From the NCBI GenBank assembly GCA_013287235.1, contig JABDEF010000017.1:1-23322 (forward strand): a stretch of 23,322 nucleotides of DNA. The letters run 5' to 3'. Origin of the DNA: Gammaproteobacteria bacterium (GTDB lineage: Bacteria > Pseudomonadota > Gammaproteobacteria > DSM-16500). Of this stretch, positions 6,549 to 14,312 are shown in pieces; position 1 is the first letter of the stretch; each line of letters opens with the position of its first letter. Position numbers and translations under genes: made by a program. The notes under the pieces were generated by a model. That model was not told the DNA's origin. It ran no database searches and saw only the letters and a program-made list of their open reading frames with translations.

Positions 6549-8792
6549 TTATCGCTCCTCGGGGTCAAATGAAATATTAGGTAAAATTTTATCTAACCAC
6601 TTTGGTAGATACCAATTCCATTTTCCTAAAATCGTCATGACCGCAGGAACAAGAAGGGTACGAATGATAAAGGCATCGACAAAAACGGCAACCGCAATAC
6701 CCAACCCAAACGCTTTTACAATGAGAACATCCGCAGACATAAACGAAAAACAAATCAAAATCACAATAATGGCAGCGCTCGTAATAATTTTCCAGCTACG
6801 ATTAATGCCAAAAACAATACTTTCGATAGTTTGATGGGATTGTTCATAATATTCTTTGATTCGCGTTAATAAAAACACTTCATAATCCATCGAAATACCG
6901 AATAAGGCACAAAAAATGATGATTAACAAACTAATATCTAACAATCCTTGCGGTTCAAAGTTAAATAATCCGTGCAAAAAACCTTGTTGAATAATTAATA
7001 CGAGTACACCATAACTCGCAAATAAGCTCAATATGGTCGTTAAAATCGCTTTTAATGGTAAAATAACAGAACGCAAAAATAGTAATAAAATAATATAAGT
7101 AAATATCACAATCCATAAAAATGCATAAATAAAGGTTTTGCCAATGCTTCCGAGTACATCAATGGTATTCGCGGAAGCACCTGTCACCTCTAGGGTTAAA
7201 TGATTTTTAAGCTTCGTGTCTCGTAACGCTTTAATCAAGTCACGCGTTTCGGGAGAATTACTATTGGTTTTACTCACAATCGTCATGACCGTTAAATCAC
7301 CCGTTGTTGTCATTTTTAAAAGTTTTTGCACGCCTTCGGGCAATTGTGATTTTGGCATGGCATACATTTGATTATATTGTTGTTTTGTAAGGCGAGGATT
7401 CGTACTTACAATACTGCTCACATCTGAAACGTATGGATTTTTTATCAATTGTGTTGCGAAATTGTATAATGCATCAATATTTCTAGACGTGAGAATATTT
7501 TCATTGCGTGATTGTACAACCGCTAAAATGGGAGACATACGACTCTCCCCAAACTCTGATTCAAAAAGGTCATAAACTTCCCGACTATCTAAAGTCTTTG
7601 GCAAAATTCGAAAATCAGATATGCCTAATTCCACCTTGAAAAATGGATAACCCAACGCGAAAAGTATAAAAAGAATCATACAAAAATAAATGACAGGACG
7701 TTTCACGACTTTATTAATGACCCATCCATAATGCGGGTTATCCGATGATGGTCCTGTTTTGCTAAAGGGAAGTCTTAGCCGATTAATTTTATGGTTCAAA
7801 ATCGCAAGAATGGCAGGTAAAAGAATAATAGCGGTGAGTACCGATACTGAAACGGAAGCCAATCCTCCCATGCCAACAGAAAAAAGTACATCAATATGAA
7901 AAAATAACAAAGCACTTAAACTAATAAATACTGCAAGACCGCTAAAAAAAACAGCCTTTCCTGCCGTTGAAAGCGTGACTGCAATGGCTTCTTCTATCGT
8001 TCCTCTATTTTTTAATTCGTCTCGAAATCGACTCACAATGAGAAGTGCATAATCTAGACTTAAACAAATTCCCAATAACAATGCAATATTTAAAGTAAAA
8101 ACGGATAACGAAAATATATGTCCTAAAAAGTACAACGTCATTAAAATCAAAAATGCAGAAACACCACCCAGAATAATTGGAATACTGGCCGCAACAACGG
8201 TGCCAAAAACAATTAACATCGTAATAATGGCAACCGGTGTTGCAATATATTCCGCCTTAAAAAGATCGACTTGTGTTTGCCTCTGAGTATCATCTAAGAA
8301 CACAGGCTCACCACCAATACGCATATCCAAATCAAAAGGTTCTTTGAGTGTCATTTTAAAATCATGTAATAACTGCTGACTCGCTTCCTCTGGTCCTTCA
8401 AAATAAATAATTGCATAAGCGGTATGTTTATCTTCTGAAATTTGTTTATTATGAATATCAGGATATATGATTTGATTTTTGACAGGAAAATGTTTAAAAC
8501 CGGACAAAGATTGTTTCATTTCATTGATGAATTTGGGTTCAGTCGCCTTTATCAAATCACTGTGATAGATGACAATAAACTGATTATAGCTGAATCCAAA
8601 GCGTTTATTTAAAGTATCATTTGCGCGTGCACTTTCTGATGCGCGATCGATAAAACCAATATTTTTAAAAGGGGTGATAACATAGGGTGTAAAAGGTAAT
8701 GATGCAATGATCAATAAAAACCAAAGGAGAATAATAAACCAACGATATTTATGTATGCCAAATCCTAAAGAATAAAATAAGTCTGATTTCAT
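6549..8792 (-). CDS. MMPL/RND-superfamily exporter
   Basis: A 747-residue inner-membrane transporter with the internal duplication of MMPL proteins. TM1 is at 18-36, a ~145-residue periplasmic loop follows, TM2-6 span about 182-333, TM7 is at 366-385, a second periplasmic loop covers 386-550, and TM8-12 run to 722. The proton-relay Asp-Tyr pairs sit in the fourth helix of each half, D247-Y248 (SLDYALLIVSRF) and D636-Y637 (SMDYEVFLLTRIKEYYE); the second is close to the DYEVFL motif of mycobacterial MmpL proteins. The family exports lipids or other hydrophobic molecules using the proton gradient. It is the last gene of the minus-strand run after mpg, separated by a palindrome. There is no adaptor (MFP) or outer-membrane channel gene nearby. 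The cargo is unknown. Confidence 0.9.
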   Translation of the reverse strand: MKSDLFYSLGFGIHKYRWFIILLWFLLIIASLPFTPYVITPFKNIGFIDRASESARANDTLNKRFGFSYNQFIVIYHSDLIKATEPKFINEMKQSLSGFKHFPVKNQIIYPDIHNKQISEDKHTAYAIIYFEGPEEASQQLLHDFKMTLKEPFDLDMRIGGEPVFLDDTQRQTQVDLFKAEYIATPVAIITMLIVFGTVVAASIPIILGGVSAFLILMTLYFLGHIFSLSVFTLNIALLLGICLSLDYALLIVSRFRDELKNRGTIEEAIAVTLSTAGKAVFFSGLAVFISLSALLFFHIDVLFSVGMGGLASVSVSVLTAIILLPAILAILNHKINRLRLPFSKTGPSSDNPHYGWVINKVVKRPVIYFCMILFILFALGYPFFKVELGISDFRILPKTLDSREVYDLFESEFGESRMSPILAVVQSRNENILTSRNIDALYNFATQLIKNPYVSDVSSIVSTNPRLTKQQYNQMYAMPKSQLPEGVQKLLKMTTTGDLTVMTIVSKTNSNSPETRDLIKALRDTKLKNHLTLEVTGASANTIDVLGSIGKTFIYAFLWIVIFTYIILLLFLRSVILPLKAILTTILSLFASYGVLVLIIQQGFLHGLFNFEPQGLLDISLLIIIFCALFGISMDYEVFLLTRIKEYYEQSHQTIESIVFGINRSWKIITSAAIIVILICFSFMSADVLIVKAFGLGIAVAVFVDAFIIRTLLVPAVMTILGKWNWYLPKWLDKILPNISFDPEER

Positions 8793-8807
8793 ATTACCTT
8801 TTTTCCC

Positions 8808-8842
8808 CTGTCATGCCAGCATGCTTTAAGCTGGCATGACAG
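8808..8842. repeat. REP-like palindrome, 13-bp perfect stem
   Basis: CTGTCATGCCAGC, loop ATGCTTTAA, then GCTGGCATGACAG. It lies nine bases after the mpg stop and before the MMPL gene, both on the minus strand. It is not followed by a T-run. Its left half, TGTCATGCCAGC(A/G)TGCTTTAAG, is nearly identical to the ends of the larger element at 11496-11574. Confidence 0.85.
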
Positions 8843-8851
8843 AGGCTATCT

Positions 8852-9403
8852 TTAACGTTTCGAAACATAAGCATTCCCTTTCACATAAAACCGTAAATGT
8901 CTTTTCGCCCAATGTCTTGCATAATCTACACCAATACGTGGTTTCTTAACAATCACCATCGATTCGGATTGCTCTCCCGCCATTACGTAAAGATCCTGGC
9001 TTAAAAGATCATGGCCATGAAGCTGTTTATCAATATGCATCGCTTTACACAATAAACCGGGCCCATTGGTCCGTTCACGCACATTTTGAATGGGTTCTAA
9101 AGCACGTAATAATACCGCAGATCCATGACCTGCTGGTTCAGTCACGATATTCATGCAATAATACATCCCATAAATCATATACACATACGCATGCCCCGGT
9201 TCGCCAAACATCACTTGAGTACGTTTCGTTAAACCCTTTGAAGAATGCGCTGCAAGATCATGCGGTCCAAGATAGGCTTCTGTTTCAACGATTTTACCAA
9301 TATATCTTATCCCTTTGACAACGTGTACAAGGTACTTTCCCAACAACGCTTTGGCAACTACCATCGTATCACGATTATAAAAAGAACGGGGTAACGGTTT
9401 CAT
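8852..9403 (-). CDS. mpg: Alkyladenine (3-methyladenine) DNA glycosylase, AAG/Mpg family
   Basis: A 183-residue monofunctional glycosylase that removes alkylated purines such as 3-methyladenine and hypoxanthine to start base-excision repair. Seen are the N-terminal LPRSFYNRDTMVVAKALLGKYLV, the catalytic region GKIVETEAYLGPHDLAAHSSKG with the water-activating Glu in ETEAY, the base-binding YVYMIYGMYYCMNIV, and LLRALEP followed by NGPGLLCKAMHID. The frame is open upstream to 9487, but ATG 9403 begins the conserved domain and overlaps the glpF stop as TGATG, pointing to translational coupling. Length and all motifs fit a complete enzyme. Its pairing with a glycerol channel looks like operon packing rather than shared function. 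Confidence 0.93.
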   Translation of the reverse strand: MKPLPRSFYNRDTMVVAKALLGKYLVHVVKGIRYIGKIVETEAYLGPHDLAAHSSKGLTKRTQVMFGEPGHAYVYMIYGMYYCMNIVTEPAGHGSAVLLRALEPIQNVRERTNGPGLLCKAMHIDKQLHGHDLLSQDLYVMAGEQSESMVIVKKPRIGVDYARHWAKRHLRFYVKGNAYVSKR

Positions 9404-10131
9404 CAAAGAAAAATACCACGCCAACATATTGCTGCAATAAATCCGCCAACTAATGGCGCAATCACAGGAATCCAAGCGTAAGACCAATCAGATGGCCCTT
9501 TACCCGGAATGGGAAGGAACGCATGTGCCAAGCGAGAACCAAAATCACGTGCTGGATTAATTGCATATCCTGTGGGACCACCTAATGACAAACCGACACC
9601 CCACACTAATAATCCGACGAGAAATGCACCAAGACCACTGACAGGCCCTTGGGGGGTTGCTTTACCAAAAATAGCGGCAACCCCCATGATTAACACGGCC
9701 GTTGCAATCACTTCACATAAAAAATTATAACGGAACTTTCTTATGGCGGGTACTGTACAAAAAACCATAAGTTTGAGTAATGCTTCTTCCGTTTCTTGAA
9801 AGTGTGGTAAATACGCAAGCCATACAATGATAGCGCCTACAAACGCACCAGCGATTTGTGCAACCATAAAAGATAGCATTTTGTTAAAAGAATATAAATT
9901 TAGCCAATATTTAGCAAAAGAAACTGCGGGATTAATATCTGCATTGGGAGAACCCGCAGATTGTGCAACGAATATTCCAATGACTACCGCAATACACCAC
10001 CCCGTTGTGATTGCAATCCATCCTGCATGATAGGCTTTTGATTGTTTCAACAAAACACCCGCAACGACACCATCACCAAGAATAATTAAAAAAAGGGTTC
10101 CCCAAAATTCACCTAAACATTCTATCAGCAC
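9403..10131 (-). CDS. glpF: Aquaglyceroporin, glycerol facilitator type (MIP family)
   Basis: A 242-residue inner-membrane channel with six helices and two half-helices. The two pore motifs are NPA in ADINPAVSFAKYW and NPARD in GYAINPARDFGSRL. The Asp after the second NPAR and the Trp in GWIAITTGW are signs of the glycerol-conducting branch rather than the water-only branch; the position of the E. coli GlpF selectivity Phe before the second NPA is Tyr here. The start is GTG at 10131, supported by AAGGAG six bases upstream and by alignment of the conserved LGEFWGTLFLI N-terminus. It overlaps the end of the preceding gene by 23 bp. No glycerol kinase or glycerol-3-phosphate dehydrogenase gene is in the window. 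Confidence 0.9.
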   Translation of the reverse strand: MLIECLGEFWGTLFLIILGDGVVAGVLLKQSKAYHAGWIAITTGWCIAVVIGIFVAQSAGSPNADINPAVSFAKYWLNLYSFNKMLSFMVAQIAGAFVGAIIVWLAYLPHFQETEEALLKLMVFCTVPAIRKFRYNFLCEVIATAVLIMGVAAIFGKATPQGPVSGLGAFLVGLLVWGVGLSLGGPTGYAINPARDFGSRLAHAFLPIPGKGPSDWSYAWIPVIAPLVGGFIAAICWRGIFL

Positions 10132-11473
10132 AATTATCTCCTTTTAAACTTGCCGTTCTCATTTCATTCTTAGAAGATGCCGCTTTTCTAAAAAAAAGTA
10201 TTGTACCACGTTCTTTTACAGATGGAATGGAAGATTCGGCCGTCTCTAAAAGTTCATCAAAATCATCCGAGATATCAATAGTAACCTCTGAAGATTTGGG
10301 ATCATATATCTTTATTTGACAATCATTCGTATCTTCCAATGCTAAAAACGTCGCTTGAGCCGACATGAGCGCTTTGGCTGGTAAAAGTTTTATATTTTGA
10401 ATATCTATTAATTCAGAATAAAATTGGGTAAGTTCATGTCGAAAATGGATAAGAGATGTTTCTTTTTGATAAAAATCATGCGCACGTTTAAAAGCATAGG
10501 CTAAAGAAATAAAATGAAATGGAAGAGAAGTTTTTAAAAATAGCTGCATCAACGTAGAGATACCCGATGCCATGGCACACCCTTGCAATAAGGAAGACAT
10601 CCATTGCATGGGGGGCCACTCAAAAAATCGGACAATACTTGAATCTTCCCATTCATCACCATCATCCAATGGTTCGATGGTAATGGCTTGATGAGTCGCA
10701 ATTTCAGCCAAGTGAAGTAATTGATTCAATTCTTCCTTTGTACCGAATTTTTTTTGCAAAACATCTACGTGGTTTTTTATTGCTAACATTTTATCACGTA
10801 ATAAATTTCTTTTTTCGATTTGTGTTGATGAATATCGTTCATTATCATAATAAGATAATATAACCATGAAATTTGACAAAATGATATAAAAAGGAGGAAA
10901 TGACGTGGTACTTAATGCTTTTATTATCAATTCGAATACGGTATTCGCATAGGAGCGCATTTCTTTCTTGGCATCCAATCGAATTTCTAGATGTGAATTT
11001 TCATCTGAAGTATAAGGCGCATGAATCGTAATCGCATGCGCATCATCAAACGCATATCCCCCTTGTTTTAATAATTCTGCATCTTTAAAAAAAATCTCTT
11101 CTGAAACCTGTACCACCTCATTTGCTTTTTGAATAACTATTTCTGCTTGATCATTCAAATCGTTTTTTGTTTCTTCATACTTATAATAAGCTGAAACTAA
11201 AAAAACCGTACCCATTATCATATATTTCAATTCATTCCATGCAGACATGCCGGGTACGCGAGCGAAACCAATTTCCCAGAGATATGAGAAACCAGCACTC
11301 TGCATCAAACCACTATCAATAATTTTTGGCATTTTAGACCAAATGTCACTTTGTATCATTCTTTTAAAATAATGAAATGTACTGATAACATACGGCATAC
11401 CATACATTTGATTTTTTACATTATTTAACGTGTTAAAAATAAAAAACTTACATTGAGCATATCCATTTTTCAT
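10109..11473 (-). CDS. Hypothetical membrane-associated protein, unknown function
   Basis: I do not recognise this 454-residue protein. It has no signal peptide. Hydrophobic stretches lie near residues 83-99 (YMIMGTVFLVSAYYKY), 195-212 (PPFYIILSNFMVILSYY) and 295-330 (a Gly/Ala/Phe-rich hairpin-like pair). Between them are charged helical segments, for example the region around NDLNDQAEIVIQKANEVV and the one around KRNLLRDKMLAIKNHVDVL, which could form coiled coils. The C-terminal 80 residues are acidic and then basic. ATG 11473 has AAGGA at the right distance. It leads a minus-strand run with glpF, mpg and the MMPL exporter and overlaps glpF. A host-directed effector is one possibility in this kind of genome, but nothing in the sequence shows it. 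Confidence 0.6.
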   Translation of the reverse strand: MKNGYAQCKFFIFNTLNNVKNQMYGMPYVISTFHYFKRMIQSDIWSKMPKIIDSGLMQSAGFSYLWEIGFARVPGMSAWNELKYMIMGTVFLVSAYYKYEETKNDLNDQAEIVIQKANEVVQVSEEIFFKDAELLKQGGYAFDDAHAITIHAPYTSDENSHLEIRLDAKKEMRSYANTVFELIIKALSTTSFPPFYIILSNFMVILSYYDNERYSSTQIEKRNLLRDKMLAIKNHVDVLQKKFGTKEELNQLLHLAEIATHQAITIEPLDDGDEWEDSSIVRFFEWPPMQWMSSLLQGCAMASGISTLMQLFLKTSLPFHFISLAYAFKRAHDFYQKETSLIHFRHELTQFYSELIDIQNIKLLPAKALMSAQATFLALEDTNDCQIKIYDPKSSEVTIDISDDFDELLETAESSIPSVKERGTILFFRKAASSKNEMRTASLKGDNCADRMFR

Positions 11474-11495
11474 TGACAGATTCCTTTTATTGCTC

Positions 11496-11574
11496 TGTCA
11501 TGCCAGCGTGCTTTAAGGCTTCCATCCAGAAAGGCTCTGCTGGATGGAAGCCTTAAAGCATGCTCGGCATGACA
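11496..11574. repeat. 79-bp near-perfect palindrome (MITE/REP-like), nested version of the 8808 repeat
   Basis: Two arms of 34 and 35 nt around a 10-nt centre. The inner 19 bp pair perfectly (CTTTAAGGCTTCCATCCAG with its complement). Outward there is one G-T wobble position and one bulged C, then nine perfect pairs ending TGTCATGCC/GGCATGACA. It begins eight bases after the chorismate-mutase stop. The outer part repeats the 8808 palindrome, as if a second palindrome had grown inside it. No coding capacity, no T-run. Confidence 0.85.
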
Positions 11575-11582
11575 AATTTAGT

Positions 11583-11846
11583 TTAATAACGTTGCAGTTT
11601 CCTCGAATGCGTAATAATAATCTTAAACAATCGCTTTACATAAGATGGTTTAAGTGAAAAATCTTCACTTAATTTTTCGTATAAATGCATCAAATAATGT
11701 TCACGATCCGTATCAAGGATTTTTTTTGATGATTTATTTTTTAATTTACCAATGCTAATGACTATTTTGTCTCGTTTTGCTAAATTTTTAATAATGTTTT
11801 TATCAATTTTATCGATTTGTAACCGTAAATGTCTAATCGTTTGCAT
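11583..11846 (-). CDS. Monofunctional chorismate mutase, AroQ class
   Basis: An 87-residue all-helical chorismate mutase converting chorismate to prephenate, the branch to phenylalanine and tyrosine. Active-site positions of the AroQ class are in place: R8 in LRLQIDKIDKNII, R25 in LAKRDKIV, K36 in IGKLKN, the D45-x-D-R48-E49 motif, and Q85 in HSRKLQRY. In E. coli this domain is fused to PheA or TyrA; here it is a separate short protein, and no regulatory domain is attached. ATG 11846 has GGAG seven bases upstream and overlaps the tyrA end by 14 bp. It is the last gene of the aromatic operon and is followed by the large palindrome. Confidence 0.88.
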   Translation of the reverse strand: MQTIRHLRLQIDKIDKNIIKNLAKRDKIVISIGKLKNKSSKKILDTDREHYLMHLYEKLSEDFSLKPSYVKRLFKIIITHSRKLQRY

Positions 11847-12588
11847 TTATTTTCTCCTTCTCCACGTTAATTTCGTCATCTAACAATGATAATTGGTCAA
11901 TAAATTTTTCACGAATACTTTTTGCATAAGGATTATAACGATGCATATCCAAAAATAACTGCCAAGTATCATGAACCACCATATGATTGATATTGATTAA
12001 CGCTTCAAAATCAGGTGTTGCAAGTTCTTGATGATGCAAATTCAATGCTTTGAGCCCGCGTCCAATAAAATGCACCAAACTTTGTGAATGCGCCATTTGT
12101 TTATCATGTTCGCTCGCCGTTGTGATTAATAATTTTAAACCCATTTGATGTAAAATATGTTTAAATTGTATTTCATTTTGATTCATATTTTTATTTTCGC
12201 AAATCACCATTTTTTGGCCTTTCAAACCTTGACGTTTAACAGAGTCGGGACCAAATAAAGGATGCGTAGGGAGAGTGGCTTGCCCTTCCTGAAAAACACG
12301 CTTCATCACAGACGCCGTATGAACTTTTACAGAACAACAATCAACGACCAGCGTGTTTTTATCGATTAAATCTTTTATCGCATGGCAACAATTTTCAAAT
12401 TCAGAAATGGGTACCATTAAAAATAAAATATCGACTTTTACGATTTTTTCTAATGTCGCCACTTGGAATTTATTCATTTCATCATTTAAGATATTTTGTT
12501 TATCATAAATAAGCACTTCGCCGTAAGGTAACAATGCATTGGACCACAATTTTCCAAAGCGCCCAAAACCGATAATACCAAATTTCAT
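11833..12588 (-). CDS. tyrA: Prephenate (or arogenate) dehydrogenase
   Basis: A 251-residue NAD(P)-dependent enzyme that oxidatively decarboxylates prephenate to 4-hydroxyphenylpyruvate (or arogenate to tyrosine). The N-terminus is a Rossmann fold, GIIGFGRFG (residues 4-12), with D30 after strand 2 (LIYDK), which favours NAD+. The catalytic half shows THPLFGPDS (H109) and the HSQSLVHFIGRGL helix. It lacks both the chorismate-mutase domain of E. coli TyrA and the ACT domain of Bacillus TyrA. Prephenate versus arogenate preference cannot be read from sequence; prephenate is assumed from the neighbours. It overlaps pheA by ATGA and the mutase gene by 14 bp. Confidence 0.88.
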   Translation of the reverse strand: MKFGIIGFGRFGKLWSNALLPYGEVLIYDKQNILNDEMNKFQVATLEKIVKVDILFLMVPISEFENCCHAIKDLIDKNTLVVDCCSVKVHTASVMKRVFQEGQATLPTHPLFGPDSVKRQGLKGQKMVICENKNMNQNEIQFKHILHQMGLKLLITTASEHDKQMAHSQSLVHFIGRGLKALNLHHQELATPDFEALININHMVVHDTWQLFLDMHRYNPYAKSIREKFIDQLSLLDDEINVEKEKINAND

Positions 12589-13154
12589 ATGTACCTCTTC
12601 GCTACAATGAATGCTGTCAAATTTGGATTTTCGTCTTGAATATTTTCAGAAAGCACTTCTAATTGATACATCTCTGCTGAACGTAAAGGTGCAATAATCG
12701 CACTCTTATAATCCAATGTCCCCAGCGCTAAATCTTTCGCAGCTTTTGCGGTATCTTCCCATTCAATAATTTTAATATCTTTATAATCATTCTGTAAAAA
12801 ACGTTGACATTGTAAAATGGCTTGTGGATGTGAAACAATTTGTTGAATTTCATTAGGTTGCACACCTTTTTTTACCAAAAGATATTGACGTACATCCATC
12901 CAAAAATGATCGATAGGCGTAAATAAATATTTTCCCATCGCATCAAAAGCCATCGTCACTAAACCACCGCGTTTATTAACCACAGGGAAAACACCGATAT
13001 CAATATCTCCCAAATGAAGCGCAGACAATACACCTTCCATATCAATTAAATAATCCAATGTCGCATCGATACCGGATTTTTCAATATAAAGTAATGCAGC
13101 TTCTTCTGAAAAAGAACCTCGTTCACCAGATAAACCTAAAATCACTTTTTTCAT
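12585..13154 (-). CDS. pheA: Prephenate dehydratase, catalytic domain only
   Basis: A 189-residue stand-alone dehydratase that would turn prephenate into phenylpyruvate. Recognisable are GERGSFSEEAA near the N-terminus, DIGVFPVVNKRGGLV where canonical enzymes have a VPIENS-type motif, SHPQAILQCQRFL, a TAKAAKDLA helix, and NPNLTAFIV at the end. The conserved Thr of the TRF motif is kept (T180) but its Arg is Ala, and the Glu of PIEN is Val, so the enzyme is divergent. The ACT domain that gives phenylalanine feedback in most PheA proteins is absent: the protein stops just after the catalytic domain. Non-aromatising prephenate decarboxylases belong to the same fold, but the full operon context favours the dehydratase. 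ATGA overlaps join it to aroC and tyrA. Confidence 0.8.
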   Translation of the reverse strand: MKKVILGLSGERGSFSEEAALLYIEKSGIDATLDYLIDMEGVLSALHLGDIDIGVFPVVNKRGGLVTMAFDAMGKYLFTPIDHFWMDVRQYLLVKKGVQPNEIQQIVSHPQAILQCQRFLQNDYKDIKIIEWEDTAKAAKDLALGTLDYKSAIIAPLRSAEMYQLEVLSENIQDENPNLTAFIVAKRYI

Positions 13155-14248
13155 TTTACACTCACCTTTTCATATTGCGCAATATATCTTAAATAATGAT
13201 CCATGATCACTAATGCTGCCATCGCATCGACAATCGGAACTGCGCGAGGTAATACACAAGGATCGTGTCTCCCCTTTGCATCGAGTGTGACAAGCTCAAG
13301 ATCTCGTGTGATTGTTTGCTGAGAAATTGCAATGGTCGAAACTGGCTTAAATGCCACTCTAAAATAAATATCTTCACCGGTTGAAATACCGCCCAATGTA
13401 CCACCTGCATCATTTTTATCAATTTTCACTTTGCCATGATCCACACGGAAAGGATCATTATGTTCACTCCCACGTAAAGTCACGGACTGAAATCCTAATC
13501 CAATATCAAAACCTTTGACAGCATTAATGCTTAACATGGCTTTTGCCAAATCAGCCGGTAATTTATCAAATACCGGCTCTCCTAAACCGGGCGGTACATG
13601 ACAAATCACACCACGAATAATGCCGCCCACAGAATCACCGACATTTTTTACTTCTTCAATCAATTGAATCATAGAAGTTGCAACAGAATCGTCAGGACAA
13701 CGAATAATATTTTTCTCAATAGCATCGGCTGTCACTTTTCTAAAATCGATATCCGTACGAATATGTCCCACTTGTTCAACATAACTTAATATTTCAATAT
13801 TTAATTTTAACTTTAAATATTTTTTGGCAATGGCGCCCGCTGCCACGCGTGCAAGTGTTTCTCGAGCACTTGCTCTTCCACTTCCGCGATAATCACGCCT
13901 CCCATATTTCATAAAATACGTATAATCTGCGTGTGATGGCCGATATAAATCTTTCATCTCCGCATAATCTTCTGGGCGCATATCTTCATTATAGGTTAAT
14001 AATAAAATGGGTGTGCCCGTCGTTTTTCCTTCAAAAATGCCTGACAAAATATGGATACGATCTTTTTCAGCACGTGGTGTTGTAATGTGGCTTTGACCCG
14101 GTTTACGACGATCGAGTTCTCGCTGAATTTCTTCTTCTGTTATCTCTAACCCAGGCGGACATCCGTCGATAATGACCGCAATCGCACCGCCGTGGGATTC
14201 ACCACACGTTGTGATTTTAAATAGTTGACCAAATGTGTTGCCTGTCAT
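13151..14248 (-). CDS. aroC: Chorismate synthase
   Basis: A 365-residue enzyme that eliminates phosphate from EPSP to give chorismate, needing reduced flavin. All signatures are present: GNTFGQLFKITTCGESHG at the start, the REL..RKPGQSHITTPR region, DYRGSGRASARETLARVAAG with its flavin-binding residues, DVGLGF-type DIGLGFQSV, GGISTGEDI, and DAKGRHDPCVLPRAVPIVDAM at the C-terminus. Length is normal for the family. It is the only gene of the operon separated from its upstream neighbour by a real gap (41 bp after aroB), and half of that gap is the arm of a hairpin. A GGAG 12 bases upstream is the only ribosome site seen. It overlaps pheA by ATGA. Confidence 0.97.
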   Translation of the reverse strand: MTGNTFGQLFKITTCGESHGGAIAVIIDGCPPGLEITEEEIQRELDRRKPGQSHITTPRAEKDRIHILSGIFEGKTTGTPILLLTYNEDMRPEDYAEMKDLYRPSHADYTYFMKYGRRDYRGSGRASARETLARVAAGAIAKKYLKLKLNIEILSYVEQVGHIRTDIDFRKVTADAIEKNIIRCPDDSVATSMIQLIEEVKNVGDSVGGIIRGVICHVPPGLGEPVFDKLPADLAKAMLSINAVKGFDIGLGFQSVTLRGSEHNDPFRVDHGKVKIDKNDAGGTLGGISTGEDIYFRVAFKPVSTIAISQQTITRDLELVTLDAKGRHDPCVLPRAVPIVDAMAALVIMDHYLRYIAQYEKVSVK

Positions 14249-14278
14249 AGTTATGTTACGCTCCGTACTGTTATCAAC

Positions 14279-14312
14279 ATTCCTTCCCCTTAGCTTCGCG
14301 TGGGGAAGGAAT
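14279..14312. repeat. Inverted repeat spanning the aroB stop codon
   Basis: ATTCCTTCCCC, a 12-base loop, then GGGGAAGGAAT: an 11-bp perfect stem. The aroB stop codon lies in the loop and the last codons of aroB (FPTRS) are made of the repeat arm, so the hairpin straddles the aroB-aroC junction in the mRNA. No T-run follows on the minus strand. It may modulate aroC translation or mRNA decay inside the operon, or be an inserted short palindrome. Confidence 0.75.

Noticed and set aside
6448..6834. Plus-strand open frame overlapping the DUF3419 and MMPL gene ends
   Set aside because: It lies mostly antisense to the MMPL gene, has no ribosome site and no recognisable protein features.
9509..10030. 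Plus-strand open frames opposite glpF
   Set aside because: Antisense shadows; their Pro/Ala/Thr-rich composition mirrors the membrane-protein codons on the other strand.
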